A stretch of 64,000 bases of DNA from Paenibacillus_E qinlingensis. GTDB lineage: Bacteria; Bacillota; Bacilli; Paenibacillales; NBRC-103111. Made by a program: the position numbers and the translations under genes. The notes beneath the pieces were generated by a model. The model ran no database searches and was not told where the DNA came from. It was given only the letters and a program-made list of their open reading frames with translations. The stretch lies in contig NZ_JAQIVH010000035.1 in NCBI RefSeq assembly GCF_028746185.1, positions 121,034 to 185,033 on the forward strand. The letters are read 5' to 3'. Positions 42,640 through 51,659 of this stretch are shown one piece after another (the stretch's first letter is position 1; every line of letters begins with the position of its first letter).

Positions 42640-43854
42640 TTATGAAGTTAGCATAGGCGATTTGAACGTTCGAAGCGGCAGAAGTGATAGGGCTAGCATG
42701 AGGATGAAGAATGCAATGAAGTACGAGGAAATATGATCTCGAAGCTGACCGGCCATCATCGGGCCAATAAAGGCACCAACGGAATAAGAAATGGAAAGCA
42801 AGGAAAACACGCGACCGTATCTTGAACTGCTAGTAATACTGGCAAGTAAAGCTGCAAGTGCTGGATAAATGACACCTTTGGCCATTCCGATTAAGAAGAG
42901 GGAAACGGTTAATGGAATTGGCCACTGTATAGCTAATCCGAAGAAAACTACGGCAAGCCCGATGCTTCCGCCAATGGTCCTCAGAAAAGGTGAAATTTTA
43001 TTCAAAAACCAGAAAGAAATACTAAGCAGTGCGCCTAAACTCACTAGTGTGAAGAAAACACCAGATGTGAGGATGGATTCTCGCGCTGATTTCATCAATG
43101 GAAGTTCGAAGAACAGAATACCCTGTGAGCAAGAGAGTGCCATGGGAATGAGGAAGAAAAGCCAGGGGATAGAGACACCATCTCCATCATCGCCTTCTTT
43201 AATATTCTGAGATGCATGGTGACCGTGTGGATCTAAGATGGCCTTAGAGCTCGACTTGTCCTCATTGTGGGACAGCATTTCCTTCTCTTTTACACCGAAG
43301 ATGGCGAGAATACCTGTGATAATCAGGATCCAGCCTAACACGGAAAATGCGGTCGTAAAGCCAATTTTGGCCACTAATACAGCACCTGCCGCAGGTGAGA
43401 CTACGGATGCTAGTGTGTGAACGAGGCCGTTGCCAGCCATGAGCTTGCTTTGGTGAATGCGATCACGCGCTATACGAGCTAGTAAAGTTAAACAAGCAGG
43501 GGATAGGAAAGCAAGCACAAATCCACTGATGGACCGAATGTAAAGCAGATGCCACGGATCTTTCACGTTGGATTGAAATAGTAAGATGATCCCTGCTACA
43601 ATTAAACTAAAGACAATGAAAAATTTACTGCCGTATTTGTCTACACCATAGCCTGCAATGAGATTGCCAGGAAGATGGGTGAGTGAATATACGCCCATGA
43701 TGAGCCCTATAAATGAAGGAGCAGCTCCCAGCGATAAGGCGAAAGGGGATAAAATCGGGTATTGCGCGTGTAAATCAAAAAATGCAACAAACATAAATAA
43801 ATACAACCATATGGCTGTTCGCACGGTTTTACCACCTCGATCCTTTAGTTTCAT
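42640..43854 (-). CDS. MFS transporter
   Basis: 404 residues, about 12 membrane segments in two halves split by a His/Asp-rich central loop near residues 205-230. GVYSLTHLPGNLIAGYGVDKYGSK resembles the loop 2-3 motif of drug/metabolite carriers. The substrate cannot be told. Single gene; no terminator is obvious downstream. Confidence 0.88.
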   Translation of the reverse strand: MKLKDRGGKTVRTAIWLYLFMFVAFFDLHAQYPILSPFALSLGAAPSFIGLIMGVYSLTHLPGNLIAGYGVDKYGSKFFIVFSLIVAGIILLFQSNVKDPWHLLYIRSISGFVLAFLSPACLTLLARIARDRIHQSKLMAGNGLVHTLASVVSPAAGAVLVAKIGFTTAFSVLGWILIITGILAIFGVKEKEMLSHNEDKSSSKAILDPHGHHASQNIKEGDDGDGVSIPWLFFLIPMALSCSQGILFFELPLMKSARESILTSGVFFTLVSLGALLSISFWFLNKISPFLRTIGGSIGLAVVFFGLAIQWPIPLTVSLFLIGMAKGVIYPALAALLASITSSSRYGRVFSLLSISYSVGAFIGPMMAGQLRDHISSYFIAFFILMLALSLLPLRTFKSPMLTS

Positions 43855-43935
43855 CTCTTCTTAAGTTTTACGCCGCTCGTCCCAAGGATATGACCGTTCG
43901 GGACAAATGACACAAATTTGAAACAGGGAGGACAC

Positions 43936-44091
43936 ATGGATCCTATCGTTTTTATACTTTTGGCTGCAGTCGGAATTTTTCTTGTTTTTCGTTTAAGACA
44001 GTCTTATCGTAAGACTGGAAAAAGCATTGATAAGACCAAAGAAATTGAGCAGAAGCTAGCACAGTTAAGGAAAAAAAGAGATGAAGATTAA
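43936..44091 (+). CDS. Small membrane-anchored protein, 51 residues
   Basis: ATG at 43936 with AGGGAGG six bases before. One N-terminal hydrophobic helix (IVFILLAAVGIFLVF), then a highly charged tail rich in Lys and Glu that could form a helix. Family not recognised. It begins a run of membrane-associated genes on this strand (43936-45764). Confidence 0.65.
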   Translation: MDPIVFILLAAVGIFLVFRLRQSYRKTGKSIDKTKEIEQKLAQLRKKRDED

Positions 44092-44146
44092 GGAGTCCAT
44101 GTAGTATGATAGGAATGGACTTTTGGATTATGAGGAGGGGTTAAAG

Positions 44147-44575
44147 ATGGATCAGTGGATTTCGTTTGCACAGGATCGTTGGTATTTAATTGTAGGGGCC
44201 ATTATTGTTTTATTTATTGTGATTGGTATTGTAAAAACCGTGGTGAAATGGGTAGTAGTCCTTGTCATCGTTGGGGCGCTTATCGTTTATGGAGCGAGTT
44301 ATAAGGATAAAATAAAAGATATTGGGACAACGGTTATTTCTCAAGTCAGCGATGACATCAAAGATAAAGCGGTTAGTGCTTTGACTTCCGAAGCCAAAGA
44401 GGCGAAATTCAAGGCAAATCCGGATGGTTCCTTTTTAATTACGACGAAAAGTTTGCAAGTAGAAGGTAAACCAGGATCCGATGAAGTTCAAGTTACTTTT
44501 CTAGGGAAATCCTTCAAAATGAATGCCAATGCTGCCGTGAATGCATTCATCGAGCAAGCAAAGAAAAATGCCTAG
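44147..44575 (+). CDS. Membrane-anchored protein of unknown function
   Basis: 142 residues from ATG 44147 (AGGAGGGG six bases before it); an in-frame ATG at 44123 is less well placed. Two adjacent hydrophobic stretches (about 12-32 and 34-52) lead into a soluble C-terminal domain with repeated Lys/Asp helices and a short beta-like end. Not recognised. 41 bases before the transglutaminase-like gene. Confidence 0.75.
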   Translation: MDQWISFAQDRWYLIVGAIIVLFIVIGIVKTVVKWVVVLVIVGALIVYGASYKDKIKDIGTTVISQVSDDIKDKAVSALTSEAKEAKFKANPDGSFLITTKSLQVEGKPGSDEVQVTFLGKSFKMNANAAVNAFIEQAKKNA

Positions 44576-44615
44576 TCAATATCAAGTCTAGCCTATCAAA
44601 GGAAGGTGAGTACAC

Positions 44616-45764
44616 ATGACGGATAACGCGTGGTTTCAAACAACCTCAATCAATTTTATATCCATCTTGATCGTTCTCACGATTGCAGCTTCCGTGCTGC
44701 AAGGATTTTTCCGTGGTGGCTCTGGCTCAGCCAGGCATTTCGTAGCAATGTTGGTGGAAGCAGTGCTCGCCATCCTCTCCATGTTTCTGGCTTGGAAGGG
44801 TGTGCAACTAGTTTCACCTTGGATTCAATCGTGGTTGAAAGATCAGAATTTGCAGATTCCAACGGTTGATATAAGTACGTTAAAACAAGCTTACTATACC
44901 GTCATTACTAGTTTGCGTGATTTTCCTTTACTCCGTTTTGGCGTTTTATTTATCCTCGGCTATGTGATTATCAAACAACTCTTGAATCATTTAGTTGATT
45001 TAGGGTTAGGGCGATGGTTAGCTGAACGGTATGCCATGCCGAAACGGAGCCATTCTATTTGGAGCTCGGTTTCAGGCGGGGCCATTGGATCCATAGCAGG
45101 ATTTGCTAGAGCTCTTATGTTGATCGCTATTTTGTTCATTTATGTCTCCATATTCCCTCACTCGATGCTAACCCCGTATATTGAGTCCTCCCATATGTAT
45201 CAAAAAGGAGCTCAAGAAGTGATTTCACCGTTCACAGGTGATTTTATCGCGGAGAAGGCGCCTGTTTTCACACGTGCCGTAGAGCAAGAATTCACGAATA
45301 TTTTGCAACGAAAATATGAAGTTCTTGACGCGAAAATCCCTGGTAACATCGCAGATGCGGCCAAAGAAATTACAGCGAATGCCACGACGGATGAAGAAAA
45401 GGCTAAATTGCTGTACAGTTGGATCGGAACTCGGGTTCAGTATGATTGGAATAAAGTGAAGTTATATGAAGAACAGCGAATTTGGAAGGAGCAAACGCCT
45501 GAGGATACGTTCAATACCAAAGAAGGCGTTTGTATTGATTATTCAAGGTTATATGCACAAATGGCCAGATCCATTGGACTTGATGTGAAGGTTGTCACAG
45601 GTCTAGGGTATGATGGTCAGGGGGGATATGGCCCGCACGCTTGGAATGAAGTGTATCTGAAGGAAACGAATAAGTGGGTACCATTGGACTCTACTTGGGT
45701 GGCAAGCGGAGCGAATTGGTTCAATCCGCCGAATTTCGATCAAACACATGTGAGAGACGTATAG
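44616..45764 (+). CDS. Membrane protein with CvpA-like N-terminus and transglutaminase-like domain
   Basis: 382 residues. The first ~185 hold about five membrane segments with a CvpA-like look (LQGFFRGGSGSARH). Residues about 255-375 are a transglutaminase-like cysteine-protease fold with the triad Cys306 (TKEGVCIDYSRL), His341 (YGPHAWNEVYL) and Asp358 (WVPLDSTW). The catalytic part should face one side of the membrane; whether it hydrolyses or cross-links protein is unknown. GGAAGGTGAG precedes the ATG. Confidence 0.85.
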   Translation: MTDNAWFQTTSINFISILIVLTIAASVLQGFFRGGSGSARHFVAMLVEAVLAILSMFLAWKGVQLVSPWIQSWLKDQNLQIPTVDISTLKQAYYTVITSLRDFPLLRFGVLFILGYVIIKQLLNHLVDLGLGRWLAERYAMPKRSHSIWSSVSGGAIGSIAGFARALMLIAILFIYVSIFPHSMLTPYIESSHMYQKGAQEVISPFTGDFIAEKAPVFTRAVEQEFTNILQRKYEVLDAKIPGNIADAAKEITANATTDEEKAKLLYSWIGTRVQYDWNKVKLYEEQRIWKEQTPEDTFNTKEGVCIDYSRLYAQMARSIGLDVKVVTGLGYDGQGGYGPHAWNEVYLKETNKWVPLDSTWVASGANWFNPPNFDQTHVRDV

Positions 45765-45774
45765 AGGAGAGAAT

Positions 45775-46509
45775 ATGCACAGAGAGTTGCATTCTTACAA
45801 GATGATTTATCTAGATGCAGGCGATACGTTAGTCACGATTCCTGCCGCACAAACGATATTGAAGCAATACTTGCAACTGCGCGCAGTTGACCGGGATGAA
45901 GATCATATTAATGAACTTTTTACTGAAGCATTTCGTCTATTTTATTATGTTGAGAAAAAAGATAACTTCGTGGTGTGCAGTCCAGAGTCAGATCGTGAAT
46001 TCTGGGTAAACCTATACCACTATGTCCTGCATAAGTTAGGCGTTCATGAGGATTGGACAGAGGAAGAGATTTTCAACTGCTGTCATGAGTTATATGAAAT
46101 TTTCACTGCACCGGAATATTATGATTTATTTGATGATGTGAAGCCATTTCTGGAAGAGCTGAAGAGACAAGGCTTTCGAATTGGTATTATATCTAATTTT
46201 GCTCCTACGCTGAAAGCCATTCTGGCTGATAAAGGGGTGTTACATTATTTTGACCCCGTACTCGTATCAACCGAAGTTGGTTTGGAGAAGCCCGATCCTG
46301 CAATTTTTCAGCTTGCTTTACAGATGGCGGACGTTGAGGCTAGTGATGTCCTGTATGTCGGAGATCATGAGACGAATGATGTTTGGGCTCCTAATCAAGT
46401 TGGAATAGATGCTGTTCGTATTATTCGGTACCCTTATCACACGGGAGATGGAATTCGATCTCTACTCGAGTTGATTCAGGATCCTGCCGCTGAAGTACGA
46501 CCTAAGTGA
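45775..46509 (+). CDS. HAD-family phosphatase (subfamily IA)
   Basis: 244 residues. Motif I is YLDAGDTLV (nucleophile Asp14, with Asp17 as general acid), motif II IGIISNF, motif III the Lys in GLEKPDPAIF and motif IV VGDHETNDVWAPNQ. Resembles YjjG-like nucleotidases and related haloacid-dehalogenase phosphatases; substrate unknown. Starts ten bases after the transglutaminase-like gene, with GAGGAGAG before the ATG. Confidence 0.88.
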   Translation: MHRELHSYKMIYLDAGDTLVTIPAAQTILKQYLQLRAVDRDEDHINELFTEAFRLFYYVEKKDNFVVCSPESDREFWVNLYHYVLHKLGVHEDWTEEEIFNCCHELYEIFTAPEYYDLFDDVKPFLEELKRQGFRIGIISNFAPTLKAILADKGVLHYFDPVLVSTEVGLEKPDPAIFQLALQMADVEASDVLYVGDHETNDVWAPNQVGIDAVRIIRYPYHTGDGIRSLLELIQDPAAEVRPK

Positions 46510-46533
46510 TAGTGAGAAAGGATATGAACCCGC

Positions 46534-48594
46534 ATGAAGTCATCCATTATGGATGATCCGAAGAAAAAAGAAATCACTAAAAAACGGCACTTTTCGTTTC
46601 GGATCAATATATTTTTCTTCATTACTTTTTTACTCTTTTCCGTACTTATTGTGCGGTTAGCGATTCTTCAATTCGTTCAAGCCAAGGATCTGAAGGCTGC
46701 AGAGAATACCAACACGAATCAAACCAACAAGATCGCCCCGATTCGCGGCAATATTTATGATTCTACGAAATCCCCGCTGGCGTATACGATTCCCGTACAG
46801 TCCTTATTTTTTCGCATTGAACCAGGCCAGGATAAGGATGCTAATATTGATTTAGCCAAACGCATTAAGACCTATGTATTTGACCCATTTGCGAAACCGA
46901 ATACTGTTAGTCCGACAGCTGAGGAGATTGTCCTTGCAATGGACCTTGGTTATGACATTAATAAAAAGCCAGTGAAAGAACCGAGCTACTATTCCGTACC
47001 ACGCCGTATTAAAGCGGATTTATCGAATGCTGAAATTGCGTATTTGCTGGAGCATCGGGATGAATTCAAAGGGCTGGAAGTAACGGAAGAAAGCATCCGC
47101 ACCTATGAGGTGGAAGACGATAAGACGACAATTGCCACGCAATTAGTCGGATATACGAATGCATTTTCAACCGAAACAGCGAAAAAAATCTATAAGGATA
47201 ATCCGAATAGTGAAGAATATTTAAGCAACGAAAATGTCGGTTTTGATGGGATCGAGCGGATGTATCAGGATGAGCTGCGCGGCAAGAACGGCAGTAAGAA
47301 GTATCCGGTGAATGCCGCGATGAAAATCATTGGAAGAGCCGAAGTGACAGCTCCCATTAAGGGGAATAATCTGTATCTGTCGATCAACAAGGACGTTCAG
47401 AAGGCGACGGAGAAAATGCTGCATGATCATATCCAATATCTCCGTTCTCCTTCCAATGCCAACGATGCGTATTTGAAATATGGGGTGAAAGCCTCCTCGG
47501 GATTCGCAGTAGCGATGGAAGTGGACACTGGACGTATCATCACGATGGCGAACTACCCGGATTACGATGCGAATGCCTGGACAGGCGGGATGGCAACGGC
47601 TACGTATAAGGAGATCGAGACTTACATACAGAATGGTACGATCACTACAGCCAAAGCCAAATATCCAGACGCCAAAGAAAATGCAAAGCATCCTTCTTCC
47701 ATTGTTTTCATGGGTTCTACGATTAAACCGTTATCCGTATTAATCGGATTGAAAGAAAAGTTCTTTTCTGCGGGGGTTCAGAATTACAATGATACAGGTA
47801 CATTTACCTTTGGTAGGGATGGCAATAGCTCCATCTCAAACTCCGACAAACACGCATATGGCAGCTTAAACGCGTCGTCCGCTATTGAGGTATCCTCGAA
47901 TACGTATATGTCGGCGATGGTAGGTATTCCTTTCTGGAATAAATACGGGCGAGAAAACGCAAAAGTGACAGCCAAATGGGCGGAGTATCTAGCTAAGTTC
48001 GGGATGGGTGTGCAAACGGGCAGTGGATTGCCTGGTGAGTACGCAGGATCCAATGACTTTATTAAAAATGCGGAGAAAGATAGTTATCAATCTGCGATGG
48101 TTTACGCATCATGGGGACAGAATGAGAAGACGACTACGCTGCAACTTGCGCAATATACGGCAACGCTTGCTAGTCGTGGGAAACGGATGAAACCTCAGTT
48201 CGTAGAAGAAATACGTGATTATCAAGGCAATCTGGTGAAGACGATTGAGCCTGAGGTCCTGGATGATTCATCCAAGGAGTTTTCTCAAGCTGACTGGAAT
48301 ACAATTATTCATGGGATGAAAAGCGGCGCTCAAGGCATTGATGAATTACCCTTCAATGTCGCTCGTAAAACAGGAACATCCACACAGGATGTGGCTGGCG
48401 GAAGGGTTGAGAATGCCGTATTAATCGCCTTTGCACCAGTGGAGAATCCTAAACTGGCCGTAGCGGTCGTAGTACCGGAAGGTGGTTTCGGACGCTACGG
48501 GGCCTCCCCGATTGCGGCGAAAATCTTCGAAGCATACGACGCGGCGTACGGTGGCGTTCTGACGAAGCTTGGCGGCGGGAAGCGGCCTTGGTAA
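46534..48594 (+). CDS. Class B penicillin-binding protein (PBP2-like transpeptidase)
   Basis: 686 residues. One N-terminal membrane anchor (about 26-46), then the PBP dimerisation region (PIRGNIYDSTKSPLAY) and the transpeptidase domain with SxxK in FMGSTIKPLSV, SxN in VSSNTYMSAM and the KTG box in ARKTGTSTQ. It cross-links peptidoglycan outside the membrane. No RodA/FtsW partner is nearby, so a role in elongation, division or sporulation cannot be decided. Confidence 0.93.
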   Translation: MKSSIMDDPKKKEITKKRHFSFRINIFFFITFLLFSVLIVRLAILQFVQAKDLKAAENTNTNQTNKIAPIRGNIYDSTKSPLAYTIPVQSLFFRIEPGQDKDANIDLAKRIKTYVFDPFAKPNTVSPTAEEIVLAMDLGYDINKKPVKEPSYYSVPRRIKADLSNAEIAYLLEHRDEFKGLEVTEESIRTYEVEDDKTTIATQLVGYTNAFSTETAKKIYKDNPNSEEYLSNENVGFDGIERMYQDELRGKNGSKKYPVNAAMKIIGRAEVTAPIKGNNLYLSINKDVQKATEKMLHDHIQYLRSPSNANDAYLKYGVKASSGFAVAMEVDTGRIITMANYPDYDANAWTGGMATATYKEIETYIQNGTITTAKAKYPDAKENAKHPSSIVFMGSTIKPLSVLIGLKEKFFSAGVQNYNDTGTFTFGRDGNSSISNSDKHAYGSLNASSAIEVSSNTYMSAMVGIPFWNKYGRENAKVTAKWAEYLAKFGMGVQTGSGLPGEYAGSNDFIKNAEKDSYQSAMVYASWGQNEKTTTLQLAQYTATLASRGKRMKPQFVEEIRDYQGNLVKTIEPEVLDDSSKEFSQADWNTIIHGMKSGAQGIDELPFNVARKTGTSTQDVAGGRVENAVLIAFAPVENPKLAVAVVVPEGGFGRYGASPIAAKIFEAYDAAYGGVLTKLGGGKRPW

Positions 48595-48764
48595 AGAAGC
48601 GGAAGAAAGATAGTAAAGAGATATGAATGGGAAAGAGCTTGCTGCGGCAGGCTCTTTTTTTGTGATTAAAGCTATTGTAGCGTGCAAGGGTCTTTGGCGT
48701 TGGTTATTTTGCCGCAGTAAGTCGACTACGGTTGTCGAGTGCCGAGTGCCACATGCACAAAGTA

Positions 48765-49063
48765 CAACCCGCAACCCGCAAATCACAAATCACGTACCAC
48801 AAACCCACATACACATACCGCAATCCGCAAACCACAAACCACAAACCACAAACCACAAACCACAAACCACAAACCACAAACCACAACCACATACCGTAAA
48901 CCGCAAACCGCATACCGTAAACCGTAAACCACAAACCACATACCGTAAACCGCAAACCGCATACCGTAAACCGTAAACCGTAAACCGTAAACCGTAAACC
49001 GTAAACTATAAACCCAAACCCAAACCCAAACCCAAACCCAAACCCAAACCACAAACCGTAAAA
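48765..49063. repeat. Heptamer minisatellite with 49-bp higher-order repeat and (AAACCC)6 tract
   Basis: Opens with diverged 7-mers (CAACCCG x2, CAAATCA x2 and others), then eight perfect AAACCAC copies (48829-48884), then a mix of ATACCGT, AAACCGC, AAACCGT and AAACCAC. From 48891 a seven-unit block is repeated from 48940 with 49-bp period. Five more AAACCGT copies (48968-49002) and AAACTAT follow, then six AAACCC hexamers (49010-49045). No spacers, so not CRISPR. Generated by slippage and block duplication; function unknown. Confidence 0.95.
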
Positions 49064-49150
49064 CCACTGACTACATAGTAACTGCAACTGGCCGCTGCCG
49101 CTGCGACTCCCACTCCCCCGCCCATTGAACGTCGTTTGCCTCATTTTTGC

Positions 49151-49340
49151 GAATAGATGGATTTCCTGTAGTTATTTCTTCTTGAAATCGATATAAATCG
49201 AGAATAGCTGGATTTTCTACAGTTAATTTCAGGGATTTACGCCAATATGTGCTGATGGGGGAGAATTAGCTACATGTTTTCCATCTAAATCGATTTATCC
49301 GATGGATTTCTCCTAAATAGCTGTACTTTTTCCAGTTAAG
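49151..49340. repeat. Degenerate intergenic repeat family, about four copies
   Basis: Copies near 49151 (AATAGATGGATTTCCTGTAG), 49203 (AATAGCTGGATTTTCTACAG), 49265 (TTAGCTACATGTTTTCC) and 49315 (AATAGCTGTACTTTTTCCAG), each followed by TTA. Each is a weak palindrome, TAGCTG...CAGTTA. Such intergenic elements resemble repeats I associate with Paenibacillus genomes, but I cannot name a family. Confidence 0.6.
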
Positions 49341-49671
49341 TTGAGTAGAGAAAAATGAAGTCAGGTCGAGTTACGTTTAAGTTTAAGTTTAAGTTGATCT
49401 ACTGAGGTACGTAATCGAGTAACGAGACTCTCCCTTTTTAGCAGCATGCACCAGTTACTCCCCAACGGCATATCCTATTTCAAGGGGAGAAACTTACTTC
49501 ACCCTAAATGTTGCCCGAGGTCAACTTTTGTGCACAGAGGAAAGGTGGTCGAATCTCATGAAAAAAAGCCGGTTATCTGCTTCTTTAAAACGACTTCTCA
49601 TTTCCATCATTTTTCTATAGGATACAGCCATTCTCGTACGCTCACGGTATTTCCTGAATGGCGGGCTGATA

Positions 49672-49680
49672 TGGTATACT
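49672..49680 (+). promoter_or_regulatory. Extended -10 promoter of asnB
   Basis: TGG-TATACT; the -35 (TCCTGA region) is weak. A leader of about 50 bases follows. Confidence 0.6.
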
Positions 49681-49737
49681 AATATATCGGTTGTCCAAGA
49701 GAAAGAATGATGAGAGTACGGAGGAGTGAGTCTCACC

Positions 49738-51612
49738 ATGTGTGGTATTACGGGTGTTATGTATTTTGAAGATAGAGAACCAACTGAGGCTATGCTTCAG
49801 CAAATGACAGATGTGATTGTACATCGAGGGCCTAATGATGTCGGCTTCTGGACTGAGAACCGCATTGGCTTAGGATTTAGACGATTATCCGTTATTGATA
49901 TTAAAGAAGGCCATCAGCCATTAGCGAATGAAGATGAAACCGTGTGGATTATTTTCAACGGTGAAATTTATAATTACAAAGAGCTGCGCACGATGTTGAA
50001 GGAGCGCGGTCATATTTTCCGCACGCAGAGTGACACAGAAGTCATCGTCCATCTTTATGAAGAATTCGGCGAGGATTGCGTGAAGCACATGCGCGGTATG
50101 TTCGGTTTTGTAATCTGGGACCGCAAGAAGAAGCAGCTGTTCGGTGCGAGAGACCACTTCGGCATTAAGCCGTTTTATTATCATGTGAGTGACCGTCAAT
50201 TTCTGTTCGGCTCAGAAATCAAGAGCTTGCTAGCGGCGGAAGGCATGAATCGGTTGATCCACACGGACAGCTTGCTGAATTATTTGACGTTTCAGTATGT
50301 ACCAGAGCCGCATACCATGTTCGAAGGTATCTATAAGTTGCCGCCTGCGCATTCGGTTACAATCACATTTGACGGCAAAATGACCCTACATAAATATTGG
50401 GACCCCATGTTTGAGCCGGAAGAGAAGCCATTTGACTATTATGTGGAACAAATTCGTGAAGGTTTGAAGGAATCCGTCAAGCTGCACATGGTCAGCGACG
50501 TGGAACGTGGATGCTTCCTGTCGAGTGGGATTGACTCGACAGCCATTGCTACACATATGCGGAACATCGAACCGATCCGCACGTTCTCCGTTGGCTTCGA
50601 TGGCGCTAACAACGAGACGCCGATCGCTGCTCAGACCGCAGCAACGATCGGGACCGAGCATTACGACAAAATCATCACGCAGGAAGATTTCTTCGCGACC
50701 ATGCCGAAGGCGATCTGGCATCAGGACGAGCCTGTCGCCGATCCATCGGCCATTGCCCTCTACCACGTGGCGCAGCTTGCGCGCGAGCACGTAACGGTTG
50801 TATTGTCCGGCGAAGGCGCGGACGAGCTGTTCGGCGGCTATCGCATTTATCGCGAACCGCAGTCGCTCAAGCCGTTGGATCAGCTGCCGCCATCGGTGAA
50901 GCGCATGCTGAACCGCTTCGCACGCATGCTGCCGAGCGGAGTGAAAGGCCGCAACTATGTGTTGCGGGGGACAACTCCGCTAGAGGAACGCTTCCTCGGG
51001 AATGCCAAAATTTTCTCCGAGGATATGAAAGCTGAAGTGCTTCGTCTGGATAGTGAGATGCTGCGCGCCTACAAAAATCCCGTGCAAATTGCCGGTGATT
51101 ATTATAATAAAACGAAGCATTTGGATCCAGTAAGCCGAATGCAGTACATCGACATGAATTTGTGGATGCCTGGCGATATTCTCATGAAAGCCGACAAAAT
51201 GACGATGGCGCATTCCTTGGAATTGCGCGTTCCTTTTCTGGACAAGGAGCTGTTCGAAGTAGCTCGCCGCATTCCAGCGAAGTATCGCATAGCGAACGGG
51301 ACAACGAAGTACATTTTCCGAAAAGCGATGGAAGGGATCATCCCGGATCCGATTTTGAATCGTCCGAAGTTAGGCTTCCCAGTACCCCTGCGGGATTGGA
51401 TGAAAGGCGCTATGGGCGATATGGTCATGGATCAAATTAAAACCAGCGGTATCGAGGATTATATTGATATTCAGGCAGTTGAGAAAATGCTGCATAAGCA
51501 TCGCATCGGTCAAGGAGACTACGCACGACGCTTGTGGACTCTCTATATTTTTGCACTCTGGCACAAAACGTTCATGGAAGAGCTGCCTAAGAGAGTGCTC
51601 ACTGCTTACTAG
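49738..51612 (+). CDS. asnB: Asparagine synthetase, glutamine-hydrolysing
   Basis: 624 residues. I start it at the ATG at 49738 rather than 49726 because the mature enzyme needs Cys as residue 2 (MCGITGVMYF) as the glutaminase nucleophile. The amidotransferase domain has VHRGPNDVGFW and FNGEIYNYKEL; the synthetase domain has CFLSSGIDSTAIA (pyrophosphate loop) and VVLSGEGADELFGGYRIY. GGAGGAG lies before the start. Part of the gene (about 50460-50960) is visibly richer in G+C than its ends. Confidence 0.95.
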   Translation: MCGITGVMYFEDREPTEAMLQQMTDVIVHRGPNDVGFWTENRIGLGFRRLSVIDIKEGHQPLANEDETVWIIFNGEIYNYKELRTMLKERGHIFRTQSDTEVIVHLYEEFGEDCVKHMRGMFGFVIWDRKKKQLFGARDHFGIKPFYYHVSDRQFLFGSEIKSLLAAEGMNRLIHTDSLLNYLTFQYVPEPHTMFEGIYKLPPAHSVTITFDGKMTLHKYWDPMFEPEEKPFDYYVEQIREGLKESVKLHMVSDVERGCFLSSGIDSTAIATHMRNIEPIRTFSVGFDGANNETPIAAQTAATIGTEHYDKIITQEDFFATMPKAIWHQDEPVADPSAIALYHVAQLAREHVTVVLSGEGADELFGGYRIYREPQSLKPLDQLPPSVKRMLNRFARMLPSGVKGRNYVLRGTTPLEERFLGNAKIFSEDMKAEVLRLDSEMLRAYKNPVQIAGDYYNKTKHLDPVSRMQYIDMNLWMPGDILMKADKMTMAHSLELRVPFLDKELFEVARRIPAKYRIANGTTKYIFRKAMEGIIPDPILNRPKLGFPVPLRDWMKGAMGDMVMDQIKTSGIEDYIDIQAVEKMLHKHRIGQGDYARRLWTLYIFALWHKTFMEELPKRVLTAY

Positions 51613-51659
51613 ATCCACGATGACAAATTTAAGGCAGCATGAAACAGGAGTTGGCGGGA

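Larger units (their letters stand above)
48595..49737. other. 1.1-kb non-coding region with repeat arrays
   Basis: No gene I can support. From left to right: the heptamer array (48765-49063), a stretch with four degenerate copies of an AATAGCTG...CAGTTA repeat (49151-49340), a TTTAAG triplet repeat (about 49375-49393), and the asnB leader with an extended -10 promoter at 49672-49680. Frames through the array exist on both strands only because the heptamers lack stop codons. Confidence 0.85.

Noticed and set aside
48829..49002. CRISPR array
   Set aside because: The repeat unit is 7 bp, the copies are directly adjacent without spacers, and no cas genes are near.
48704..49144. Long frames on both strands through the heptamer array
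   Set aside because: Heptamers without stop codons give open frames in any phase; the products are simple seven-residue repeats with no ribosome binding site or known family.
49440..49737. T-box leader for asnB
   Set aside because: No AGGGTGG-type T-box sequence and no Stem I landmarks were found, unlike the clear trpS leader.
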